Shown here piece after piece: positions 1 to 5,236 of a DNA stretch of 5,354 nucleotides; positions within the stretch are counted from its first letter, which is position 1, and each line of letters opens with the position of its first letter. The translations under genes and the position numbers were made by a program. Origin of the DNA: a bacterium (lineage in GTDB: Bacteria > Bipolaricaulota > Bipolaricaulia > UBA7950 > UBA9294). Under the pieces are notes generated by a model. It made no database searches, was not told where the DNA came from, and worked only from the letters and a program-made list of their open reading frames with translations. The DNA is taken from contig DAOVHV010000089.1 in assembly GCA_030671645.1 (NCBI GenBank), positions 1 through 5,354 on the forward strand, read 5' to 3'.

Positions 1-276
1 GATCGAATTGCCGCCAGAACGACACCCTCTCTATCCGTTGCGGTAGCTTCTCCGGCAGATCCGATCGGAATGTCTTTCGGTAATCGCAATGGGAACTGAG
101 TGTGGAAACTCGGGGACTCGACAGCATTGAGTCGCCATCCATCCAGGATGTTTCGGCCATGCCGAAACTCCAAGGAACTCGATGAAATCGAGCTCCCAGC
201 CCCCCCCGATTTGGAGAGAGATCGCCTTTCGTTTACAGTGCTTCGGGCGAATTCACTGGTTGAGGAGGGTGTGGAT
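1..276. other. Upstream stretch with no supportable gene
   Basis: Nothing here can be called a gene with confidence. One plus-strand frame is open from base 1 to a TGA at 97-99 (32 codons) and could be the tail of a gene beginning outside the window, but its translation resembles nothing I recognise. The frame of the following DOMON gene stays open back to an ATG at 100, but that start has no good ribosome binding site and would put about 59 charged and Arg-rich residues in front of the membrane anchor. I therefore treat 100-276 as leader or intergenic DNA. The promoter of the DOMON gene should lie here, but I found no convincing -35/-10 pair. Confidence 0.5.
262..269 (+). promoter_or_regulatory. 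Ribosome binding site deciding the DOMON gene start
   Basis: GAGGAGGG is a strong Shine-Dalgarno sequence, 7 bases before the ATG at 277. It supports that ATG over the in-frame ATG at 100. An in-frame GTG at 271 is too close to the site to be the start. Confidence 0.75.
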
Positions 277-1032
277 ATGTGGGCAATCGATCGAGAGAAC
301 CTGATCATCCTTGGTATCGCTCTGGGCATCGTGGTATTGGCAGGCCTTATGCTGTTGTTTCCTCCAGGGGAGCAAACAAGAGTTGTTAGCGCGCCCAGTC
401 CGGAACAAGCCACTCCGATTGCGAACCCGATCCCGGCGGAGCCGGAAACCGTCGTCGTGGTGGTACAGCCGGAGCCCCAACCGAACCCAGTATCTGAGCC
501 AGCCCGAGAGCCCGTTGCTCCCGCCATACCTTCATCGTCGGTTCCGATTGTGGACGGCGTTATCCATACCGGAGAATACGCGCATGCCATGGAGGCCGGT
601 GGATTCCGCGTTTATTGGACCAATGACGCGGTCGTTCTGCGCATAGGTTTGTTCAGTCCGGGAACCGGGTATGTGGCCATCGGATTGGATCCCGACCGCC
701 GCATGCAGGGCGCCAACTTCATTATCGGTGCCGTTAACAATGGACGGATGGAAATTCGGGACGACTACGGAACGGGATCGACCAGCCACGGTTCGGACGT
801 CGAGAACGGCGGCACGGACAATATCTTGGCTGCCGCCGGCCGGGAACTGAACGGACAAACGACCATTGAATTCGTCATCCCATTGGACTCGGGCGATCAA
901 TTCGATAAGCCGCTCAAACCGGGAGAAACCTACGGAATTCTGGTCTCCTTCCACAACACGAGCGACAATTTTTCGACCCGTCATTCCCAGCGTGGGACCG
1001 GAGAAATCCGCTTGGACAATCCCAGACCGTAG
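277..1032 (+). CDS. Membrane-anchored DOMON-domain protein
   Basis: The 251-residue product has three parts: a hydrophobic segment at about residues 8-28 acting as N-terminal anchor or uncleaved signal, a Pro/Glu/Val-rich linker at about 38-90 containing a run of five Val, and a domain at about 91-247 that reads as a DOMON fold. DOMON features include the opening VDGVIHTGEY, the GYVAIGLDP strand, MQGANFIIG, the NGQTTIEF strand and a late HSQRG motif. DOMON domains are beta-sandwiches that bind haem or sugars, usually outside the cytoplasm. Met143 and His236 sit where the Met/His haem ligands of cytochrome-type DOMON domains are found; calling them ligands is inference. No CXXCH motif is present. 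The linker would hold the domain away from the membrane. The ATG at 277 is chosen because of its strong ribosome binding site. Electron transfer or ligand binding at the cell surface is likely, but partner and ligand are unknown. The domain call is fairly sure; the haem role is not. Confidence 0.8.
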   Translation: MWAIDRENLIILGIALGIVVLAGLMLLFPPGEQTRVVSAPSPEQATPIANPIPAEPETVVVVVQPEPQPNPVSEPAREPVAPAIPSSSVPIVDGVIHTGEYAHAMEAGGFRVYWTNDAVVLRIGLFSPGTGYVAIGLDPDRRMQGANFIIGAVNNGRMEIRDDYGTGSTSHGSDVENGGTDNILAAAGRELNGQTTIEFVIPLDSGDQFDKPLKPGETYGILVSFHNTSDNFSTRHSQRGTGEIRLDNPRP

Positions 1033-1080
1033 CCTTGCGGCATCCGTCGGCTCCTTTCTCATGAGACAACGACCTGGAAG

Positions 1081-1100
1081 GTAGCAGGGGATCGTGCTAC
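1081..1100 (+). terminator. Possible hairpin downstream of the DOMON gene
   Basis: GTAGCA and TGCTAC form a perfect 6-bp stem around an 8-base loop, 48 bases after the DOMON stop codon. No T-run follows, so it is not a classical intrinsic terminator. It may stabilise the 3' end of the transcript or be chance. Confidence 0.25.
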
Positions 1101-1165
1101 ATCGAACGAGCTGGTCATCTGCCGGTCTGTGACACGTATCATGCCTACACCTGGTGGCGGCTCGA

Positions 1166-1193
1166 TTGCATCCCACTGTAACATTGTTACAAT
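1166..1193 (+). promoter_or_regulatory. Extended -10 promoter for a leaderless transcript
   Basis: The -10 hexamer TACAAT (1188-1193) differs from TATAAT at one position and is preceded by TGT, giving the TGn extended -10 motif. A weak -35-like TTGCAT lies at 1166-1171 with a 16-bp spacer. With the hexamer at -12 to -7, position +1 falls on base 1200, the A of the ATG of the 48-residue gene. The transcript would then have no 5' untranslated leader, which agrees with the lack of any Shine-Dalgarno sequence before that ATG. Promoter and start site are inferred from spacing alone. Confidence 0.6.
1177..1191. promoter_or_regulatory. Operator-like perfect palindrome over the -10 element
   Basis: TGTAAC-ATT-GTTACA is a perfect inverted repeat with 6-bp arms and a 3-bp spacer. 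Its right arm covers four bases of the TACAAT -10 hexamer and part of the extended -10 motif. This size and position suit a dimeric repressor that would block RNA polymerase. I cannot assign a regulator family, and no regulator gene is recognised nearby. Only one copy was noticed in the window. Chance is possible but less likely given the overlap with the promoter. Confidence 0.5.
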
Positions 1194-1199
1194 ACCCCC

Positions 1200-1346
1200 A
1201 TGCGTAGACTAATCGGGATTATCCTTGGAGTGGTTGTCGCCGCGTTCGTTCTCTCCGGCATCATCTGGTTGCTTTGGTGGCTGTTCGTGGTCGCTGTCAT
1301 CGTCGCCGTTGCCGGCCTCGTCTGGCGCACGGTGACTCAGCGATAA
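1200..1346 (+). CDS. Small membrane protein, 48 residues, leaderless
   Basis: ATG to TAA gives 48 residues: an MRR start, a hydrophobic run from about residue 4 to 42 and a basic WRTVTQR tail. The hydrophobic part is long enough for one long helix, or for two helices joined near the Ser-Gly at 19-20, with a Trp-rich patch (W23, W26, W27) at the start of the second half. Positive charge at both ends would suit a hairpin with both termini in the cytoplasm; that is inference. There is no ribosome binding site: the bases before the ATG are ACCCCC, and a near-consensus -10 element ends 6 bases upstream. The in-frame codons before the ATG reach a TAA at 1179-1181 with no other usual start. I recognise no family. 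Small proteins of this kind often act as membrane stress or regulatory peptides, but no specific role is shown. Coding is supported by the clean hydrophobic composition and the fitted promoter. Confidence 0.65.
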   Translation: MRRLIGIILGVVVAAFVLSGIIWLLWWLFVVAVIVAVAGLVWRTVTQR

Positions 1347-1581
1347 GCCTCACGTCAGCTCTTCGGAGTTATCTGCTGTGAAGTTGCTCGCTTCGCTTGA
1401 GATGTTGTTGCCCTGAAGCGGGAGCTTATCTCCTTTCTCGTTTCTTCCCAGGCAAATCCACCGCCAAAAGGATTCGAGGACAGCTTCGATCATCCATCGC
1501 GGCCTTTCGTCTCGTTCTCCTGCTTTCACGCCAACACGTACCTCAAGCGCGCCGCGCCAGTATCCTGAGGCAGCCTCATGC

Positions 1582-1622
1582 CTTCATCACGGCGATGTCA
1601 CGAGAGCTTCACATCGATGAAG
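1582..1622 (+). promoter_or_regulatory. Possible leader hairpin upstream of the protease gene
   Basis: Outer arms CTTCATC (1582-1588) and GATGAAG (1616-1622) pair over 7 bp, and inner arms GATGT (1594-1598) and ACATC (1611-1615) pair over 5 bp. Together they give a 12-bp stem with a 5-base bulge on the left side and a 12-base loop. It ends 51 bases before the protease ATG. If transcribed, it could affect expression or mRNA stability, or mark an operator in DNA. It is no known riboswitch that I recognise. Confidence 0.3.
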
Positions 1623-1661
1623 TGAAATATGAGAAGTGGAGTGCTTGCCACGCGATCGGCC

Positions 1662-1669
1662 AAAAGGAG
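1662..1669 (+). promoter_or_regulatory. Ribosome binding site deciding the protease start
   Basis: AAAAGGAG lies 4 bases before the ATG at 1674. It favours that start over the in-frame ATG at 1629 and places a hydrophobic signal or anchor segment at the N-terminus. Confidence 0.7.
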
Positions 1670-1673
1670 AATC

Positions 1674-2762
1674 ATGACTATTTCACTACGCAAAGGAATC
1701 GGGGCTGTGCTTGTCACCTTCCTCATTGGATGGGGCGCCCTGGGGCAAGTATTGGAGCTGCAAGAACAACTGATTTCCATTTTCGAATCCGCCTCCCCGG
1801 CCGTCGTCTATATCACCGTGAGAGGAACGACTGTAGACATCTTCATGCGCCCGGTGCCATTCGAAGGATCAGGATCGGGATTCTTGTTTGACTCAAGCGG
1901 GCACATCGTAACCAATTACCACGTCATCGAAAACGCAGACGAGATTACGGTGGCATTCGACGACGTCGTATGCTGCCAAGCTGAGCTGGTCGGGACGGAC
2001 CCCTCAACGGATTTGGCCGTGATTAGGGTGGAGCCGATCGGGTTGCCGGATCCTCTCACGCTGGCGGACTCTGACCGGCTTCGGGTTGGGCAGTTCGTGA
2101 TCGCTATCGGGAACCCGTTCGGATTGAATCAAACTATGACCTTCGGCATTGTAAGCGCCTTGGAACGCACCATCCAAAGCCCGGACGGGCGCTTCGTTGG
2201 TGAGGCAATCCAAACAGACGCGTCGGTGAATCCCGGCAACTCGGGCGGACCACTGCTGGACCTTGACGGACGCGTCGTGGGTGTGACTTCGCAGATTATC
2301 AGTCCCGTTCGAGCATCAGCTGGAGTCGCTTTTGCCATTTCTTCGAACACGGTAGCCCGCGTAATCCCCTCCCTCATCGCCACCGGCAGTTATCCTCACG
2401 CTTACTTAGGAATCTCAGGTTTTGGACTGACGCCAGGCATCCTACAACTGTTTCGCGACGACGGGATTCCCGTCCCGGCCGAAGACGGAATACTCGTGAC
2501 GTCGGTTTTTGAAGACGGGCCGGCGGATCTTGCCGGGATTCGCGCCGGAAGCAAGTGGGTTGAGGTCGGAGGCGTCGACGTGCTCATTGGAGGAGACGTC
2601 ATCGTGGCCATCAACGACCAGCCGATCGTGTCGATCACCGAATTGGTGTTCTTCCTCGACACCGAGACGGTTGTCGGCGATACGATACAACTTACGATAC
2701 TTCGAGAAGGGGAAATACTAACGATTCCGGCCGTTCTACAGGAGCGTCCTATCGAAGAGTAG
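1674..2762 (+). CDS. HtrA/Deg-family serine protease with one PDZ domain
   Basis: The 362-residue product is an envelope trypsin-like serine protease of the HtrA (DegP/DegS) family, which degrades or processes misfolded exported proteins. Residues 1-24 form a basic-then-hydrophobic signal peptide or membrane anchor. The protease domain, about 30-235, carries the complete triad: His83 in TNYHVIENADE, Asp113 in STDLAVIRV and Ser190 in the GNSGGP motif, with the supporting GxGSGF and AIGNPFG segments. A single PDZ domain spans about 245-355 and includes the carboxylate-loop-like YLGI segment and the GPADLAGIRAG and GGDVIVAIN motifs. Length and one PDZ domain match DegS- or HtrA-type anchored members more than two-PDZ DegP. 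Adjacent cysteines at 100-101 are unusual but not in the catalytic motifs. The gene appears to be monocistronic, with a 327-base gap upstream and a strong hairpin 20 bases after its stop. It may be stress-regulated as in relatives, but no sigma-E or CpxR site was recognised. The family call is very sure; anchored versus secreted is open. Confidence 0.96.
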   Translation: MTISLRKGIGAVLVTFLIGWGALGQVLELQEQLISIFESASPAVVYITVRGTTVDIFMRPVPFEGSGSGFLFDSSGHIVTNYHVIENADEITVAFDDVVCCQAELVGTDPSTDLAVIRVEPIGLPDPLTLADSDRLRVGQFVIAIGNPFGLNQTMTFGIVSALERTIQSPDGRFVGEAIQTDASVNPGNSGGPLLDLDGRVVGVTSQIISPVRASAGVAFAISSNTVARVIPSLIATGSYPHAYLGISGFGLTPGILQLFRDDGIPVPAEDGILVTSVFEDGPADLAGIRAGSKWVEVGGVDVLIGGDVIVAINDQPIVSITELVFFLDTETVVGDTIQLTILREGEILTIPAVLQERPIEE

Positions 2763-2782
2763 CCATCTCGAAGATGAAGAGA

Positions 2783-2823
2783 AACATGAAGACGCTGGAA
2801 CGATTCTTCCAGCGTTTCATGTT
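2783..2823. terminator. Shared bidirectional hairpin between convergent genes
   Basis: AACATGAA-G-ACGCTGGAA (2783-2800) pairs with TTCCAGCGTTTCATGTT (2807-2823) around the 6-base loop CGATTC. All 17 possible pairs form, with a single G bulge at 2791. The hairpin starts 20 bases after the protease stop and ends 7 bases beyond the last base of the convergent rhodanese frame, so it can serve both transcripts. No long T-run follows on the plus strand; the minus-strand side is more pyrimidine-rich (TCTCTTCATC). The long stem also argues against 2774-3319 plus-strand coding. Confidence 0.75.
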
Positions 2824-2830
2824 GATTCTC

Positions 2831-3349
2831 CTAGCCTATTGGTTCACCGCTTGGCTGAGGCAATTCACCGGAACAGCTGTGTCCAGCGGCCAACGGTCCG
2901 ACACAGACAGGATATCCGGTGGCGATCCACTGAGAGATGCCGCCGCTCATATCATAGACCTTCTCGAATCCGAGTTCCTCCATGATGTTGTAGGCTTGCC
3001 CCGTTCGGTTACCAGTACGGCAGTAGATGAGATAGACCTTATCACGATCAAGTACGGACAGATCGGCACGGAAAGTTTAGCCGTAGAAATCGAGATTCAC
3101 CGCTCCAGAGATATGCCCGGCTTCCACCTCAGCTGGCGTTCGAATGTCCAGCAGGACGAACTCCGGATCGTCTTGAAGGGCGAAAATCACGTCCACTGCC
3201 TGTTGGCCTGCAATCGCACCATAATGCGGCATCCCGTTGTCGAGCTCACCGAGTTCTCCCACCGGTCGGATGGCCCAACAACCACTCACAGCTGCCGCTA
3301 CCAGAAACGCAACAGTTAGTACGCCGATTGATTTGGTCCAAATCTTCAT
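2831..3349 (-). pseudogene. Rhodanese-domain lipoprotein interrupted by in-frame TAA
   Basis: Read across one stop codon, this frame encodes 172 codons of a rhodanese-like lipoprotein. Residues 1-24 are a lipoprotein signal with the lipobox VSGC, so Cys24 would be lipidated. The rhodanese domain runs from about 45 to 148: FVLLDIRTPAEVEAGHISGA, then YLIYCRTGNRTG with the active-site loop CRTGNR, then GFEKVYDMSGGISQW. Codon 91 is TAA (minus-strand bases 3079-3077), between LDFYG and TFRADL. The frame does not shift: 81 further codons continue in register to a TAG at 2833-2831. The ribosome binding site GGGAGGA lies 5 bases before the ATG at 3349. If TAA ends translation, the 90-residue product lacks the active-site Cys and should be inactive as a sulfurtransferase. 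The gene could be a very recent pseudogene, a readthrough case or a sequence error; the intact second half favours a recent change or an error. Single-domain rhodaneses move sulfane sulfur; this one would act on the periplasmic or outer face. Confidence 0.85.
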
Positions 3350-3527
3350 TCCAGTCCTCCCTAATGATTCCATACCGAGGACTCAAGTTTGCGTAGCCGG
3401 TGTGAGCACAGATCAAAGAGGATGTGGGTGTTTCGTGAATACGCGCAGGGTTGACCCGCTCCTCTCGTCGGGACTAAGCTGGTTCCATCTGTCATCTGTT
3501 GCACGCTTGGCTGAAGGAGGAATTCGA
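3350..3527. promoter_or_regulatory. Divergent promoter region between the rhodanese and GyrI-like genes
   Basis: These 178 bases lie between two outward-facing genes and must carry both promoters. On the plus strand TTGACC (3451-3456) and TAAGCT (3475-3480) with an 18-bp spacer form a reasonable candidate for the GyrI-like gene. On the minus strand, TTTGAT followed after 16 bases by TACGCA is a weaker candidate for the rhodanese gene. No clear operator palindrome was found. Confidence 0.4.
3514..3520 (+). promoter_or_regulatory. Ribosome binding site deciding the GyrI-like gene start
   Basis: AAGGAGG is a consensus Shine-Dalgarno sequence 7 bases before the ATG at 3528. It excludes the longer in-frame extension back to 3237, which overlaps the rhodanese signal-peptide coding region on the other strand. 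Confidence 0.85.
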
Positions 3528-4121
3528 ATGCAGTCAATCGATCTCAAGAAGAAACATAGAGAATTGTACAAAGCCAATGAGACCCCGTCGCAAGTGGTCG
3601 CGCCCGAGTGTGCTTTTCTGTCCATTGACAGCATGGGAAGGCCGGGGGGTGAGGCCTATCAAGAGGCGATCGAGAAGGTGTACGGAATCGCCTATACGAT
3701 GAAATATGCTCTCAAGGGAGCGGGCATTCTCGATTTCAAGATTCCGAACATGGAGTGTCTTTGGCTCAGCCATCCGGATGAAGTTCCTTTGGACGAGTGG
3801 AAATGGCGGTTGCTCATCCGAATTCCCGACGATATCACCGAAGAGCATATTCAGGAGTCACGTGCACTGCTACTCGAGAAGAAAGATATCGATGCCTCCG
3901 ATCTCAAGCTCATTCGCTGGGAGGAAGGACCGGCCGTTCAGATTCTTCATATCGGGCCATACGATGAAGTCACCCGTTCCTATCGGGAGCTTATGGAGTT
4001 CGCACAGGTCAACGGGCTGCAACCAGGGGCGATCGGGCATGAGGTGTATATTTCCGATCCGCGACGAACGGCGCCCGACAAGCTCAAGACGATCGTTCGC
4101 ATGCCGGTGAAGCCGATCTAG
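3528..4121 (+). CDS. GyrI-like small-molecule-binding domain protein
   Basis: The 197-residue soluble product matches the stand-alone GyrI-like family (SAV2568/COG4832 type), related to the ligand-binding half of AraC-type regulators such as Rob and to the gyrase inhibitor SbmC. Visible family features are the N-terminal YKA..TPSQVVAPE segment, GGEAYQEAIEKVYGIAYTMK (about 40-59), the WKWRLLIR strand (91-98), HIGPYDE (141-147) and HEVYISDPRR (171-180) followed by DKLKTIVRMPV near the end. No DNA-binding helix-turn-helix is present and there is no signal peptide, so it should be cytoplasmic. Relatives bind drugs or hydrophobic cations, and some members hydrolyse cyclopropane-containing toxins; which applies here cannot be told from sequence. 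The start is fixed by AAGGAGG. It is divergent from the rhodanese gene and ends exactly where the minus-strand NfeD-like gene ends. The family call is firm; a role in detoxification or xenobiotic sensing is inferred from the family. Confidence 0.9.
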   Translation: MQSIDLKKKHRELYKANETPSQVVAPECAFLSIDSMGRPGGEAYQEAIEKVYGIAYTMKYALKGAGILDFKIPNMECLWLSHPDEVPLDEWKWRLLIRIPDDITEEHIQESRALLLEKKDIDASDLKLIRWEEGPAVQILHIGPYDEVTRSYRELMEFAQVNGLQPGAIGHEVYISDPRRTAPDKLKTIVRMPVKPI

Positions 4122-4562
4122 TCAATCAGAAGGCTCGGGCTTCTTGCCGGTCGTCTGCGCCTCCACCAGGAGCAAACGACCACAAGCTTCTCGGATGAGT
4201 ACGTCATGGTGGGATGGGATCACGTTTCCGGTACGGCTTCTCGCTCGCCAAATCCCGCCGTCGATCTTGATCTGTCCCTCAGGGTTGAGCGGTGCAAGCG
4301 TACGGGCCGTTCGCCCGACCAATGATGCCGGCTCGTGTCGAGGGCGCCGCCGCAGGTCGCGTTGAAGGAACAGAACGTAGAATAGGATAGAGAAAAGCGC
4401 CTTGCCGCTGGGGAGCGCCATCCAAACCAACAGCGGAACTCGTGTAATCCCATCGGCAATGGCGAGGCCACCGATGATAAGGCAAAGCTCCAGTCCCTCT
4501 CGAACGAAGTAGGCGCGTGCGCCTGGGTTATGTCTTCCCAAACGCCTCATTCCCGTATCCAT
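4122..4562 (-). CDS. NfeD-like membrane protein, short form
   Basis: The 146-residue product has a charged N-terminus, a hydrophobic region at about residues 24-66 long enough for two membrane helices, and a C-terminal domain at about 80-136 that resembles the NfeD OB-fold: LVGRTARTLAPLNPEGQIKIDGG, then WRARS, then a final LLLVEA strand. In NfeD families this beta-barrel domain is attached to the membrane, and short forms lacking the ClpP-like protease half are usually encoded next to stomatin/SPFH genes. No stomatin gene is seen here, which is unusual, though the window is short. Instead it sits 12 bases downstream of a secreted-protein gene on the same strand and is probably cotranscribed. 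The ATG at 4562 has no clear ribosome binding site, so translational coupling to the upstream gene is likely; the in-frame ATG at 4550 is an alternative start. The NfeD assignment rests on motif and topology and is moderately sure. Confidence 0.75.
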   Translation of the reverse strand: MDTGMRRLGRHNPGARAYFVREGLELCLIIGGLAIADGITRVPLLVWMALPSGKALFSILFYVLFLQRDLRRRPRHEPASLVGRTARTLAPLNPEGQIKIDGGIWRARSRTGNVIPSHHDVLIREACGRLLLVEAQTTGKKPEPSD

Positions 4563-4574
4563 TTGGGCAATCGA

Positions 4575-5225
4575 CTACCGCAGGTACCGCAAGAAGATCG
4601 ATCCCATGGGTAGAATCAGAAGATCGTCCGAGATGCGACCGATCGGATTTCTCAGTACAGTTGTATCCGCAATCACTGGTTGGAACGTGACTCGCGGCTG
4701 AAGGCTTGCGTGGTCGACCAACTGGATGTCGGCTGCCAAAGAAAGCGTGGGCAACTCAGAAAGCGGGAGCAGCTTCCACCCATCCAGCTGATTGGCCAGC
4801 GTCAGTAGAGGGAACGAAATGGATGCTTCGGCCCAGAACTCGGGGTAGAAATACGTGCGCGTTACAGCATGGGCGAAAGTCCCTAGGATCGGCCATTGTA
4901 GTTTGAACTCCTCTGACAACGGCCACAGAACGGTGAAACCGAACCCCGCCTTCAGTGGCTCAGTGATGCGGTGATTGAATTGAGCGCTCGTTCCCAGACT
5001 GGAAGGTCCCGAATCAACCATGACCATCAGGTCGATGCTGTTTTCGGAATCCAGTTTGAGCGTCGCGCCAAGAGAGATCGCGAGATCCAATGCTTCGCTG
5101 CCTTCCGCTCGTTCCACTGACGGGATCAGATGGAACCCGAGAGAAAGCGATTCAAGTTGCACGGCCGAAACAAGTGAAGAACTCAACAGAATGCATACCA
5201 GGGCCACATATGCGGCGTATTTCAC
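4575..5225 (-). CDS. Secreted hypothetical protein, possible outer-membrane barrel
   Basis: Starting at the GTG at 5225, the product is 216 residues. It opens with MKYAAYVALVCILLSS and a likely signal-peptidase site after LVSA at about residue 21. The mature part is rich in alternating polar and hydrophobic stretches (for example LDLAISLGATLKLDS, IDLMVMVDSG, LKAGFGFTVLWPL, AEASISFPLL and LSLAADIQLV) and ends in FLRYLR. This pattern suggests beta-strands, possibly an outer-membrane barrel, but no known family was recognised. The frame is open upstream to an ATG at 5348, but that start would put 41 polar residues before the signal peptide. GTG with AAGGGGGA just upstream is preferred. The NfeD-like gene follows 12 bases later on the same strand. 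Export is well supported; barrel structure and function are inference. Confidence 0.7.
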   Translation of the reverse strand: MKYAAYVALVCILLSSSLVSAVQLESLSLGFHLIPSVERAEGSEALDLAISLGATLKLDSENSIDLMVMVDSGPSSLGTSAQFNHRITEPLKAGFGFTVLWPLSEEFKLQWPILGTFAHAVTRTYFYPEFWAEASISFPLLTLANQLDGWKLLPLSELPTLSLAADIQLVDHASLQPRVTFQPVIADTTVLRNPIGRISDDLLILPMGSIFLRYLR

Positions 5226-5228
5226 GAT

Positions 5229-5236
5229 TCCCCCTT
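5229..5236 (-). promoter_or_regulatory. Ribosome binding site supporting the GTG start
   Basis: On the minus strand AAGGGGGA lies 3 bases before GTG at 5225-5223. The spacing is slightly short, but it is the only start that puts the signal peptide at the N-terminus. Confidence 0.55.

Larger units (their letters stand above)
1347..1673 (+). other. 327-base gap before the protease gene, with a leader hairpin
   Basis: No convincing gene is present: frames open through this stretch give Cys-, Arg- and His-rich translations that run into the protease gene out of frame. The stretch presumably holds the promoter and leader of the protease gene, but I found no -35/-10 pair I would defend. The last 90 bases contain a possible hairpin, listed separately. 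The protease frame itself is open upstream to an ATG at 1629, which lacks a good ribosome binding site. Confidence 0.5.

Noticed and set aside
100..276. N-terminal extension of the DOMON protein to the ATG at 100
   Set aside because: A strong ribosome binding site at 262-269 serves the ATG at 277, and the extension would place a charged segment before the membrane anchor.
532..1176. A 214-codon minus-strand open frame opposite the DOMON gene
   Set aside because: It is Arg- and Val-rich with no recognisable motif and lies opposite a gene with a strong ribosome binding site and clear domain features.
1397..1891. A 164-codon plus-strand open frame overlapping the protease start
   Set aside because: Its Cys-, Arg- and His-rich translation has no domain and it overlaps the protease coding region out of frame; the start has no ribosome binding site.
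2774..3319. A 181-codon plus-strand open frame after the protease gene
   Set aside because: It runs antisense to the rhodanese gene, begins in the long hairpin at 2783-2823, and its translation has no domain, whereas the opposite strand shows clear rhodanese motifs.
3400..3411. TGTGAGCACA read as a CRP-type site
   Set aside because: Only one half matches TGTGA; the second half of the CRP consensus is absent at the proper distance.
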